From the NCBI RefSeq assembly GCF_030732865.1, contig NZ_JASHKB010000004.1, positions 1 through 64,000 on the forward strand: DNA of 64,000 bases. Reading direction: 5' to 3'. Under the pieces are notes generated by a model. It worked only from the letters and a program-made list of their open reading frames with translations, searched no databases and was not told the origin of the DNA. Shown piece by piece: positions 49,064 to 57,130 of this stretch. Position 1 is the stretch's first letter. Each line of letters opens with the position of its first letter. Source of the stretch: Roseitalea sp. MMSF_3546. GTDB lineage: Bacteria > Pseudomonadota > Alphaproteobacteria > Rhizobiales > Rhizobiaceae. The position numbers and the translations under genes were made by a program.

Positions 49064-50241
49064 CGCAAGCTCCCGGCGACCGCGCCAATCGCCTCAAGCG
49101 TGCTGCGGCCCAGATCCGCGCAGCGCGCGGGCGACCAGCCCATGTCGGGATCGGGCTGACGGTGCGTGTCCTTAAATGGCATCTCGAGCAGGACCGACAG
49201 GCAATTGAACTCTTCGGCGACCCAGTTCCACGCCATGCGCAGGTCCGCCGTCTGGGGCGCGCCGCCGGGGTAGGGATCGGCAAGCGCGTAGGCGGGGCAG
49301 GCACGCTCCATCGCGTGTGCATAGTCGTCAAACAGCCTGGAAAGGCGCTCCGACCGGGACGGGATCTCAAGCGGGCCGCCAAGAAATACATAGGGCAGTT
49401 CTTCGTCCCCATGGACGTCAAGGCAAAAGTCGACGCCCTCGGCCCGCATCCGGTCGCGGATCAACACAACCTCCAGCGCCGTCGCCGGGTCAGGGTCCGC
49501 CCATGCGCGATTGAGATTCATGGCGCGCGCGTTCGTACGCGTGTGGCCTCTGCGCGAGCCATCGGGATTGACGGTCGGGATCACATGCAGATCGAGCGTG
49601 TCCACAAGATGCCGGCCCAGCGCATCAGCCGGATCGAGCAGTCGCGCCAGCAACCCCTCCATGAAGAAACCCGCCATCGTCTCGGATGGATGTTGACGGC
49701 CCATGAGCCACACCTTGGGCTTTCCGGGTGCCGGCGTACCGATCCGCAGCAAGTCGATCTCGTGGCCATCGGGCGTGGTGCCCAGCGTATCCAATCGCAC
49801 GCGCGGGTCGGCGACCGCGCGGCCGATCAGCGCGGCGTGCCGCTGCATCGGATACGGGGGATAATAAGCGAACCACAGCGTGTCGGCGGCCTCTGGGCCG
49901 ATAATGGTGAGCACGCCATTTTGGTAATGGGCGTCGCAACGAAACCATGTCTGCGCGTCACGCGAGCAGAAGGGGCGGTACCCGGTCCAGCAGTCCGGCA
50001 CGTCTTCGCGGCCATCAAGCCGGGCGACGGCATCGGCGTTGTCGAACTCGATGCGGCAGCCGCGCCCTGCAAGTCCACTGACCCGAAAGTAGAACCATTG
50101 CAGGTCACCCGCCGTGGGATCGCCGCTCAGTCGGACCCGGATCGAGTCAGGCGCGTGAGCCCGCAAGACACGGATCGAGCCGGCCTCGAAACCCGCCGAG
50201 ACGGTGACGGTCGATGTGACGGCGGTCGAAGGCACGAACAT
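49060..50241 (-). CDS. M14-family zinc carboxypeptidase (M14B/cytosolic type), first gene of the 13-gene operon
   Basis: This carboxypeptidase of 393 residues (396 if a TTG nine bases upstream is used) has the same domain order as the paralogue at 34501-35676. Its motifs are LMGRQHPSETMAGFFMEGLL (zinc His/Glu), NPDGSRRGHTRTNARAMNLN with RAW (substrate Arg), CLDVHGDEELPYVFL (second zinc His) and VLLEMPFKDTHRQPDPDMGW (general base Glu). All are intact and there is no signal peptide. The start region overlaps an inverted repeat that may be the operon's operator. The long shared N-terminal domain points to removal of a side-chain or C-terminal amino acid from a small conjugate. Confidence 0.93.
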   Translation of the reverse strand: MFVPSTAVTSTVTVSAGFEAGSIRVLRAHAPDSIRVRLSGDPTAGDLQWFYFRVSGLAGRGCRIEFDNADAVARLDGREDVPDCWTGYRPFCSRDAQTWFRCDAHYQNGVLTIIGPEAADTLWFAYYPPYPMQRHAALIGRAVADPRVRLDTLGTTPDGHEIDLLRIGTPAPGKPKVWLMGRQHPSETMAGFFMEGLLARLLDPADALGRHLVDTLDLHVIPTVNPDGSRRGHTRTNARAMNLNRAWADPDPATALEVVLIRDRMRAEGVDFCLDVHGDEELPYVFLGGPLEIPSRSERLSRLFDDYAHAMERACPAYALADPYPGGAPQTADLRMAWNWVAEEFNCLSVLLEMPFKDTHRQPDPDMGWSPARCADLGRSTLEAIGAVAGSLR

Positions 50242-50249
50242 ACTCCGCA

Positions 50250-50267
50250 AAACTGTGATCTCAGTTT
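50250..50267. promoter_or_regulatory. Inverted repeat at the head of the 13-gene operon
   Basis: AAACTG-TGATCT-CAGTTT has perfect 6-bp arms and lies directly before the first start codon. It is the natural place for autoregulation by the operon's own GntR protein. The core TGATC is shared with the palindrome at 4399-4414 that probably serves the related GntR of the TRAP cassette. Confidence 0.55.
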
Positions 50268-50585
50268 AGGAAGCGAGATTTCACTTTGGCAAGAGGGCAC
50301 CGGCATTTCCAGCAAGACGGCTCACATGATGAGAGAATGCCCGGAGAATGCTCGGGGCGCTGTCCACGCCGCTTGTGCGCCGCCAACGCAGCTTCCGGAC
50401 ATCGCCATGCGGGCGATGCCAGATTGTCCGCTCAGGGTCTGTTGAGTGTCAGCACGCGAGGCTGCGTTGGTGTCCGAAATCGTCGGCCGAGAAGCCCATC
50501 CTGCCGGGGTCGCGGCCTTGGTCAGTTCGGCGACCTTCGTCGATCGTTCGCGGCAAAGCCTTGCGGAGGTACGGCTAGACGGTGC
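50268..50585. other. Intergenic stretch upstream of the 13-gene operon
   Basis: No gene is recognised in these 318 bases. The promoter of the operon should be here. The sequence near 50430-50450 (AGGGTCTGTTGAG) resembles ends of IS5-type elements, and the following 130 bases have no open frame with known similarity, so a decayed insertion is possible but not shown. Confidence 0.4.
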
Positions 50586-51335
50586 TCACCGCCAGATGTT
50601 AACCGTCGCCAGGGTTCGCATCAGATGGTCCGAGACCAGGCTTTCGGCGCATTTCGCATCCCCCCTGGCGATGGCATCGACGATCGCCGCCAGTTCCTTG
50701 TGGGTCTGCCGGCGCACCGCGTCCGGGGCCGGCTTGTCGGTGTCGCGCCCATCGAAGGCGACGGCGCGCCGATCAGCCAGGATACTGTCCATGATCTGCA
50801 TCAGGAACCGGTTCTTGGTGGCCATGAACAGTTGCTGATGCAGTGAATAGATCGCCTCCTTGAACTCCCGCCAGGTCGGCGCATCCAGCACGTCCTGCAA
50901 AATGCGCTGCATCCGGGCGATGTCGGCCGGTTCGGCGCGCGTTGCGACAAGATGCATCATGGCAGGCTCGAACAGCAACCGCCCCTCGGCGATCTCGAGA
51001 AAGGAAGGTACTTCCTCGTGGGCGGCCACATTGGTCTGGTCGAGCTTCTCGAAAACGCTCGAGGCATCCTCAGTCAAAAACGTGCCTGCGCCGACCTGGC
51101 GCCGGACCAGCCCCTGACGCTCCATCAGCGACAACGCGCTGCGCACTGCGGTCCGGCTGGTGTTGAGTTGACTGGCCAGTTCGCGTTCGTTGGGAAGCTT
51201 CGCGCCGGGAACCAACGACCCACTGGCGAGCGAACGCAACAATGCGCGATAAACCAGCGAAGGGCTGGCCTTTTCATTCGATATCACCGTCCCCGGATCG
51301 GGGAGTGGCCGTGCTTCGCTCATCGTATCAACCAT
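50586..51335 (-). CDS. FadR-subfamily GntR transcriptional regulator
   Basis: The 249-residue regulator has its winged HTH at about 27-90 (VYRALLRSLASGSLVPGAKL, PNERELASQLNTSRTAVRSA, LSLMERQGLVRRQVGAGTFL) and an FCD domain (LEIAEGRLLFEPAMMHLVAT ... YSLHQQLFMATKNRFLMQIM) of the FadR-subfamily type. A second possible start (MSEARP, 51323) lies four codons in. It is downstream of the aldehyde dehydrogenase-creatininase-oxidoreductase genes on the same strand, 80 bases after the last one. It likely controls that operon and the divergent sugar transporter. Confidence 0.92.
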   Translation of the reverse strand: MVDTMSEARPLPDPGTVISNEKASPSLVYRALLRSLASGSLVPGAKLPNERELASQLNTSRTAVRSALSLMERQGLVRRQVGAGTFLTEDASSVFEKLDQTNVAAHEEVPSFLEIAEGRLLFEPAMMHLVATRAEPADIARMQRILQDVLDAPTWREFKEAIYSLHQQLFMATKNRFLMQIMDSILADRRAVAFDGRDTDKPAPDAVRRQTHKELAAIVDAIARGDAKCAESLVSDHLMRTLATVNIWR

Positions 51336-51340
51336 TGGTT
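51330..51340. promoter_or_regulatory. Palindrome at the FadR-type regulator start
   Basis: AACCATTGGTT is a perfect 11-base palindrome with a central T, covering the first ATG of the regulator gene. It could be an autoregulatory operator. If so, the shorter start at 51323 is more likely the real one. Confidence 0.45.
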
Positions 51341-51415
51341 AGCGCCCGTGGCCGAACAACAGTGTCCGCAAGGCAAAGTCAACCATTTCGGACCAATAAC
51401 GCGTCGGTCGGCCCG

Positions 51416-52414
51416 CTATCGTGCCACATCGGTTCTCTCGCCGGTCGTGGCCGACCGGGCCAGTGCATCGAGCACCGGAATTGCATCAAATGCCTCGCGC
51501 CAATCCTGCAGATAAGGTGCACCATCGCGGGTCGCGAGAACGAAATGGTCGATCTCATCGGCCAGATCGCCCGCGATTCGACCATTGACTTCCGGCCACA
51601 AATGCGTGTCGCCGCCCTGCATGACCTGATCGGTGACGGTGTAGAAGCCCTGGTCGGCGCAGTCGAGATAGGTCGCCGATTTCGTTCCGACCACTTCGAG
51701 CGTGGCGCGATAGCCGTTCATCAACCCGTCTGGCCAAGCCCAGCTGTAATCGATGATCCCGATTGCACCGCTTTCGAAGTTGACGATGGCCTGCAGGGCA
51801 TCCTCATTGCCGTTGCCAAGGACCTGCCGCTTTTGCGCGTAGACCCGTGCGATTCGCGAGCGCGCCACCCATTGCATGGCATCGACATCGTGCACGCCCA
51901 TGTAAAACAGAATCGAACTGCGATCGCCCAGCCGCGCCGCTGTCGAGCGAATGCCATGGCGCTTGGCGCGCATATGGATTACCTCGCCCAGACGTTCCGG
52001 TGCTGCTGCGGCATGCACCTGCACGTAACGTGGGTCGAAGCGCAGAATGTGACCAACCATCAGCCGGACGCCGGACGCTTCGACCGCATCGGCGATCCTG
52101 CGCGCGGCTGGTGTGGAATGAGCCATGGGCTTTTCGAGCAAGATCGTCTTGCCGGCGCGCGCGGCGGCCACGGCGGCATCGACATGCAGCCGGTCGGGCA
52201 GGCAAATGCTGATCGCATCGATGGCCGGATCGGCCAGGATCGCGTCATAGCCCTCGTGGGCGGTGGCGCCGGTCAACCGTTCGGCCTCGGCCCGCAATCG
52301 CGGGTCGAGATCGCAGACCGCGACCAGTTCTGCGGCGGGATGACGCGCATAAAGTCGCGCATGCCGCATGCCGAAAAATCCAAGGCCGATGACAGCCACC
52401 TTGATGCGCTTCAT
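51416..52414 (-). CDS. Gfo/Idh/MocA-family NAD(P)-dependent oxidoreductase
   Basis: This is a 332-residue sugar- or inositol-type dehydrogenase. The start at MKRIKVAVIGLGFFGMRHAR puts the GLGFFG dinucleotide-binding motif at the N-terminus. Also visible are LVAVCDLDPRLRAEAERLTG, ISICLPDRLHVDAAVAAARA with GKTILLEKPMA, where EKP contains the catalytic Lys of the family, and GVHDVDAMQWVA. It overlaps the creatininase-family gene by four bases. It probably oxidises a sugar or polyol taken up by the divergent importer. Confidence 0.93.
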   Translation of the reverse strand: MKRIKVAVIGLGFFGMRHARLYARHPAAELVAVCDLDPRLRAEAERLTGATAHEGYDAILADPAIDAISICLPDRLHVDAAVAAARAGKTILLEKPMAHSTPAARRIADAVEASGVRLMVGHILRFDPRYVQVHAAAAPERLGEVIHMRAKRHGIRSTAARLGDRSSILFYMGVHDVDAMQWVARSRIARVYAQKRQVLGNGNEDALQAIVNFESGAIGIIDYSWAWPDGLMNGYRATLEVVGTKSATYLDCADQGFYTVTDQVMQGGDTHLWPEVNGRIAGDLADEIDHFVLATRDGAPYLQDWREAFDAIPVLDALARSATTGERTDVAR

Positions 52415-53205
52415 TCCAGTTGTTCCCCGTTGACTGGCCATGTGATGAATTCATCGATGAAGCCGGCGAGCGCGTCCGCGCAGGCGGCGAAATAGGCGGC
52501 GCCGGCCTGGGGGTCCGCCAGCGACGGGTCACCCAGCGTGCCCGATGCCGAAAGATCCGCGAAGTCGAGAAAGGTCGAAACCCGATTGCCGGCGAGGAGG
52601 TCTGTCGACAGATGGCGCGAGCCGGTTTCGGGATAGACGGTCTCGGCCTCATCGCCCACGAGTTCGGGGCGCAGATGCTGCATCATCGCGGTCTCGAACT
52701 CGCCGGCATGGCCCATGCCGCCAGGCGCCGATTTGCGCAGGCGGGCGATCTCGTTGGCGGCGAGCTGGAAATAGGTCAATCCGGCGATCCGCGCGCGGCC
52801 GCGATGGGCGTGGCCAAGCGTCGATGACAACACGCCAACAAGCGCGGCATTGCCGCCATGGCCATTGACCAGAACGATACGCCGGAAGCCGTGCGCGACC
52901 AGGCTACCGACGACATCGGTGACCAGCGACATGAATGTCTCGGCGCGCAGTGTCACCGTGCCGGCAAAGCCCATATGATGCGGGGAATAGCCAAACCAGG
53001 GGGCGGGCAAGACGAACGCGCCCGCGCAAGCGCGCTCGCAGCTCGCCACGCTCACTGCATCGGCCAGAATCGTATCGGTGCCCAGCGGCATGTGCCAACC
53101 ATGCTGCTCCACCGAGCCGAGCGGCACGAGCAGCACGGTCGCGTCCCGATCAAGGGCGTCGACCTGGCGCGTCGTCAGTTCGTTCAGGCGAAACACAGTC
53201 ATCAC
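52411..53205 (-). CDS. Creatininase-family amidohydrolase
   Basis: This 264-residue metal-dependent hydrolase has the family landmarks LLVPLGSVEQHGWHMPLGTD (metal Glu and His), VLVNGHGGNAALVGVLSSTL and GGMGHAGEFETAMMQHLRPE (second metal set). Besides creatinine hydrolysis, relatives open cyclic amides or sugar lactone/inosose rings. Next to a Gfo/Idh/MocA oxidoreductase and sugar transporter, a role on an oxidised cyclic polyol or an amido sugar is more likely than on creatinine. It overlaps both neighbours by four bases. Confidence 0.93.
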   Translation of the reverse strand: MMTVFRLNELTTRQVDALDRDATVLLVPLGSVEQHGWHMPLGTDTILADAVSVASCERACAGAFVLPAPWFGYSPHHMGFAGTVTLRAETFMSLVTDVVGSLVAHGFRRIVLVNGHGGNAALVGVLSSTLGHAHRGRARIAGLTYFQLAANEIARLRKSAPGGMGHAGEFETAMMQHLRPELVGDEAETVYPETGSRHLSTDLLAGNRVSTFLDFADLSASGTLGDPSLADPQAGAAYFAACADALAGFIDEFITWPVNGEQLE

Positions 53206-54656
53206 ACGTCGACGGTGAAGGTGGCCGTCTTGAGGTCCGACATCGCCTCGAGCGAGTATCGCCCGCCGATACGTCCGACGCCGCTGTCCTTACCGGAGAC
53301 GCCGCCGAACGGGATATGCAACTCCCAATAGTTGGATGTGTCGTTGACGTTGACGATGCCGGTGGGCACGGCCTCGATGAACCGAAAGGCACGGTCTATG
53401 TCACGCGTGAAGACCGAGGAAACCAGTCCGTAGCGATTGTCACGGGCCGCGGCGATTGCCTCGTCATCGGATGCGACACGGATCAGCGGTGCCACCGGGC
53501 CGAACGTCTCCTCGGTGTTGATCAGCGCATCGCGGCCAACGCCGGTCAGCACGGTCGGCGCGAAATAAAGGTCGGTGCCCAGAGCCGCAAGTCGCGAACC
53601 GCCCGCTACGGCCCTTGCGCCGCGGCCGACTGCGTCATCAACATGGGCGTTCACCTTGGCGGCGACCTCAGGGTTGTTAAGGGGCCCCATGGTCGTTGCC
53701 TCGTCACGCGGGTCGCCAATCACGATGGTGCCTGCGGCGGCCGTCATCCGTTCGGCAAAGGCATCGTAGACCGCTTCATGCACCAGAACGCGCTCGGAGG
53801 ACGAGCAGACCTGGCCGGCATTGACGAAGCAGCCCGCGGCGGTGGCAGTCGCCGCCTTGTCAAGGTCGGCATCGTCGAGAATGATCACGGGACCGTTGCC
53901 GCCCAGTTCGAGCAGTTGCGCCTTGCCCGCCGCGCGCTGGGCAATCCTCTTGCCAGTCGCGGCACTGCCGGTGAAGCCGACGCCGTCAACCCCGTCATGC
54001 GAGACGATCTCGTCGCCCACCTCGGGCCCTGGCCCGGTCACGAAATTGAGCACGCCCGGCGGCAGATCGGCGTCGGCCATGACCTGGACGAGAGCCGCCC
54101 CGATCAGCGCGGTCGTCGGCGCCGGCGTCCAGACGATGGCATTGCCCGCGGCCAAGCCAGGCGCAAGGTATTCGACAGGGATGTTGACCGGGAAGTTCCA
54201 CGGCGTGACCACACCGTAAACGCCGCGCGGGCGATAAAAGGTCAGCACCCGCTTGCTTGTGTCTTCGGCCGGTATGGTCCGGCCTTCGAGATACTTGACC
54301 AGATCGGCGGCCAGATCGAACCCGTCGGCGGCCTTGCCGACCTCGAACCTTGCCTCGGCGATGGGTTTGCCCTGCTCGCGGGTCAGCAGATCGGCCAGGG
54401 CCGCTTGCCGGCCGCGGATGGCATCGGCGATGCCGCGCAGCACTCTCGCCCGGTCCCAGAGGGAGGTACGGCCCCAACCCGGCTGCGCCTGGCGCGCAGC
54501 GGCGATCGCCTCTCGCGCGGCGGCGCGGGTGCTCCAGGCCATTGTGCCGATCGTTGCGCCGTCGATCGGGCTGACCGCGTCGTGTTGCGTGCCTGACGGG
54601 TCGTCTCCCCATCGGCCGGCTATGAAATTGGTGCGCCCATCGAAGCGGAATGACAT
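53202..54656 (-). CDS. NAD(P)-dependent aldehyde dehydrogenase
   Basis: This 484-residue aldehyde dehydrogenase has VVTPWNFPVNIPVEYLAPGL and AGNAIVWTPAPTTAL in the cofactor domain, GFTGSAATGKRIAQRAAGKA as Rossmann loop, LELGGNGPVIILDDADLDKA (catalytic Glu) and GCFVNAGQVCSSSERVLVHE (nucleophilic Cys), then EETFGPVAPLIRVASDDEAI. IVWTPAPTTAL has WTPAP where most relatives have KPSExTP, which may affect cofactor choice. It heads the minus-strand operon and faces the sugar-transport operon. It should oxidise an aldehyde intermediate of the pathway. Confidence 0.95.
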   Translation of the reverse strand: MSFRFDGRTNFIAGRWGDDPSGTQHDAVSPIDGATIGTMAWSTRAAAREAIAAARQAQPGWGRTSLWDRARVLRGIADAIRGRQAALADLLTREQGKPIAEARFEVGKAADGFDLAADLVKYLEGRTIPAEDTSKRVLTFYRPRGVYGVVTPWNFPVNIPVEYLAPGLAAGNAIVWTPAPTTALIGAALVQVMADADLPPGVLNFVTGPGPEVGDEIVSHDGVDGVGFTGSAATGKRIAQRAAGKAQLLELGGNGPVIILDDADLDKAATATAAGCFVNAGQVCSSSERVLVHEAVYDAFAERMTAAAGTIVIGDPRDEATTMGPLNNPEVAAKVNAHVDDAVGRGARAVAGGSRLAALGTDLYFAPTVLTGVGRDALINTEETFGPVAPLIRVASDDEAIAAARDNRYGLVSSVFTRDIDRAFRFIEAVPTGIVNVNDTSNYWELHIPFGGVSGKDSGVGRIGGRYSLEAMSDLKTATFTVDV

Positions 54657-54684
54657 GGAATCCCTCGCGATAAGTCAAAATGGG

Positions 54685-54735
54685 TTGCAATTGATTTCGA
54701 TCGGTTTCTATAATGCGTGCGACAGCATTTCTGTC
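54685..54735 (+). promoter_or_regulatory. Promoter and candidate operator of the sugar-transport operon
   Basis: TTGCAA (54685-54690) and TATAAT (54709-54714) are spaced by 18 bases and form a good sigma-70-like promoter pointing to the binding-protein gene. Right after the -10, GACAG (54721-54725) and CTGTC (54731-54735) make an inverted repeat over the expected transcription start, a typical repressor position. Confidence 0.6.
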
Positions 54736-54827
54736 AACGGCATTGCCGCCGATGCGTGGGGGTGGATGAAAGCCACGTGCCGACGCGGCTGACAACGACT
54801 TGACATACCGAAAGGGAGATCCGGCAA

Positions 54828-56102
54828 ATGAAACGTCTCTTGGCAGGAGCGCTGGTTGGCGGCGGACTTTTGGCCGTCCAGCCGGCGATGGCGGAGGATA
54901 TCACCCTTGAATTCGTGGTTTGGAACTATTCACTCTCCACGATTCAGGACAACATCCGGATGTTCGAGGAGCAAAGTCCGGGCATCAAGGTCAACCTGAC
55001 CGACTATGCCTGGCCCGACTATCAGGACAGCATGGTCCTTCGTTTCCGCGGCAATACCCGAACCGATGTGATCTATGGTGGTCAGGATTGGTTGCCCGCG
55101 TGGGCATCAGCGGGCTGGCTGGCGCCGCTTGACGACATTGCGCCCCCGGACACGCTTGAAACCCTGAAATCCGAGATGGCCGGCTTTGCGCTGTCGGACG
55201 TGACCTATGACGGCGAGGTGTATGGTCTGCCGTACTACGCCGACACGATCTCGTTCATATACAATCAGGCGATCCTCGACGAGCATGACATCGAGGTTCC
55301 GGGCACTTGGGACGAAGTGATGCAAGCGGCCGAAAAGCTCAAGGAAGCGGGCATGGACCGGCCGATCGTCTACGAATACAATCAGGAACTGCCCAATTTC
55401 TTCGATGCTTTCGTCGCCCAGGTTTATGGCCGCGGCGGCGACCTGTTCAACGAGGAGCTCAACGCGGTCTTCGACGATCCGGACAACGCCGCTTTCCAGC
55501 ATCTGCAATGGCTTCGGGAGGCCTTCGAGAAGGAACTGGTTCAGCCGGAAAACCACGAGTCGAACATCATCACGACGATGAACACTGGCCAGCATGCATT
55601 CACGGTCGTTTACAATTACGTGCTGGCGGCGATGAACAATGCCGGTGAACAGCCCCTGGCGGGCCAGTTCGCGCTTGCGCCGATGCCGGGCGAAGAAGGC
55701 GCCACGCTCGGTTTCGCCAAGTTCTACGCTGTCACCGCGGATGCCGCAGCCGATCCGGAACGGGCCGAGGCCGCATGGAAGTTCATCGAATTCATGGCCG
55801 GCCAGCCCTACACGGTCGCCAAGCGCTGGGCCGTCGAGGACGGACTTGGCTTTGCGCAACTGCCGCTGCTCGAGGATCAGGATGTCGTCGACGCATGGGG
55901 CACGTGGACGGACATGCAGACCCATGCGGCGCAGGTTGAATCGGCGCGCGCGGGCACCTGGACCGAATGGACCGCCGTCTGGACGGCCTATTTCCGTCCG
56001 CTCCTGGCCAGCGCCATGGTCGGCGAGATCACCGTCGAGGACGCCATGACCCAGGGCGCCGAACGCTGGAACATGCTCCAGGAACAGTTCGCCAACCGCT
56101 GA
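54828..56102 (+). CDS. Sugar-type ABC transporter substrate-binding protein (family 1)
   Basis: This 424-residue periplasmic protein has a Sec signal (MKRLLAGALVGGGLLAVQPA, cleavage at AMAED) after AAAGGGAG. The MalE-like fold shows ITLEFVVWNYSLSTIQDNIR, DVIYGGQDWLPAWASAGWLA, YGLPYYADTISFIYNQAILD and FAKFYAVTADAAADPERAEA. Aromatic residues in the QDWLPAWASAGW loop probably stack on a sugar ring. It is the first gene of the plus-strand operon followed by a hairpin at 56128-56151. Confidence 0.95.
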   Translation: MKRLLAGALVGGGLLAVQPAMAEDITLEFVVWNYSLSTIQDNIRMFEEQSPGIKVNLTDYAWPDYQDSMVLRFRGNTRTDVIYGGQDWLPAWASAGWLAPLDDIAPPDTLETLKSEMAGFALSDVTYDGEVYGLPYYADTISFIYNQAILDEHDIEVPGTWDEVMQAAEKLKEAGMDRPIVYEYNQELPNFFDAFVAQVYGRGGDLFNEELNAVFDDPDNAAFQHLQWLREAFEKELVQPENHESNIITTMNTGQHAFTVVYNYVLAAMNNAGEQPLAGQFALAPMPGEEGATLGFAKFYAVTADAAADPERAEAAWKFIEFMAGQPYTVAKRWAVEDGLGFAQLPLLEDQDVVDAWGTWTDMQTHAAQVESARAGTWTEWTAVWTAYFRPLLASAMVGEITVEDAMTQGAERWNMLQEQFANR

Positions 56103-56127
56103 AACGCCACGCAGGAGAAAGACCGAC

Positions 56128-56151
56128 CGGGCCGCGCATCAACGCGGCCCG
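56128..56151 (+). promoter_or_regulatory. Stem-loop between binding-protein and permease genes
   Basis: CGGGCCGCG (56128-56136) pairs perfectly with CGCGGCCCG (56143-56151) over a six-base loop, 25 bases after the binding-protein stop. TTCTGT follows, a very weak U-tract, so partial termination or mRNA stabilisation are both possible. The next start is 95 bases further on. Confidence 0.7.
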
Positions 56152-56245
56152 TTCTGTCCGACGCCGCATGGCCAGCGGCACGCATGCCTTCGACGACTTC
56201 CCGGCGCGACCGCTCGGCCGTCGGTACGGGCTCGGATCCAAGCAC

Positions 56246-57130
56246 ATGTGGACACGCAATCGCTTTCCCTTCCTTTGGCTCATGCCGGTTCTACTGCCGG
56301 TGCTGTTGTTCATTGGCGTACCGGTCGCGCACGCCTTCTGGACGAGCCTGCATCAGGTGATGCTGCTGTTTCCCGGCGAGCCCTTCGTCGGGCTGGACAA
56401 TTACGCACGCGTGCTCGACACCAACTACTTCCGGACCGCGATGTGGAACTCGGTCTGGTTCATGGTTCTGGCCGCGCCGCTGGTCGTCGCGATCGGCACG
56501 GCGATCGCTCATTTCCTGCAGAGCCGGTTTGCTGGCTCGACCATCATCCGGTCCGTGGTGCTTCTGCCGTGGGTCCTGCCCGGCGCCATAAGCGCGGTGC
56601 TGTGGATCTGGGTATTTCATCCCAGCTTCGGCATCATCAACGGCCTGCTCAAGCAGATCGGTGCGATCGATGCCTCCATCCAGTGGCTCAATTCGCCCGA
56701 CCTGGCTTTCTACTGCGTGCTGATCGCACATGTGTGGACGCAAATCCCGTTTGCCGTGATTCTCGTGATGGCCGCTCTGGCGGCGATCAACGGTGAAACG
56801 ATCGAGGCGGCGACCATCGACTGTCGCAGCGGCTGGCGGCGCTTCAGATACATCGTCTTTCCCGAGATCAAGGCGATGATCGTCGTGCTTGTCGTCTACA
56901 ACGCGCTGGTGGCCTTTACGACATATGACCTGGTCTACGCGATGACCGGCGGCGGGCCTGGCACGGCGACGACGCTGCTCGCCTTCCAGATCTGGCGCGA
57001 GAGTTTCGCCATGTACGATTTCGGGGCGGGCGCAGCGCTCGCATTCATCATGGTCGTCGTTGCGGCGGCACTGATCGTCGCCATCACCCGCGCGCTGCCC
57101 TCGGACCTTTTTGGAGAACGACCGTCATGA
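56246..57130 (+). CDS. Sugar ABC transporter permease, MalF/UgpA type
   Basis: This 294-residue permease starts at MWTRNRFPFLWLMPVLLPVL. A start at 56168 would add 26 polar residues, and the part of the frame before that is a shadow of the binding-protein gene. The EAA motif reads ETIEAATIDCRSGWRRFRYI followed by VFPEIKAMIVV; CRSG replaces the common GAxx. TYDLVYAMTGGGPGTATTLL is the usual loop. No strong ribosome-binding site precedes the ATG. The stop overlaps the partner gene by four bases. Confidence 0.92.
   Translation: MWTRNRFPFLWLMPVLLPVLLFIGVPVAHAFWTSLHQVMLLFPGEPFVGLDNYARVLDTNYFRTAMWNSVWFMVLAAPLVVAIGTAIAHFLQSRFAGSTIIRSVVLLPWVLPGAISAVLWIWVFHPSFGIINGLLKQIGAIDASIQWLNSPDLAFYCVLIAHVWTQIPFAVILVMAALAAINGETIEAATIDCRSGWRRFRYIVFPEIKAMIVVLVVYNALVAFTTYDLVYAMTGGGPGTATTLLAFQIWRESFAMYDFGAGAALAFIMVVVAAALIVAITRALPSDLFGERPS

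Noticed and set aside
50430-50580. Possible IS5-type element end (AGGGTCTGTTGAG)
   Set aside because: Only one short end-like sequence, with no matching inverted repeat or transposase similarity, so I did not call a mobile element.
50286-50846. Plus-strand frame upstream of the FadR-type regulator gene
   Set aside because: Most of it is antisense to the regulator gene, composition is shadow-like, and no start signal was found.
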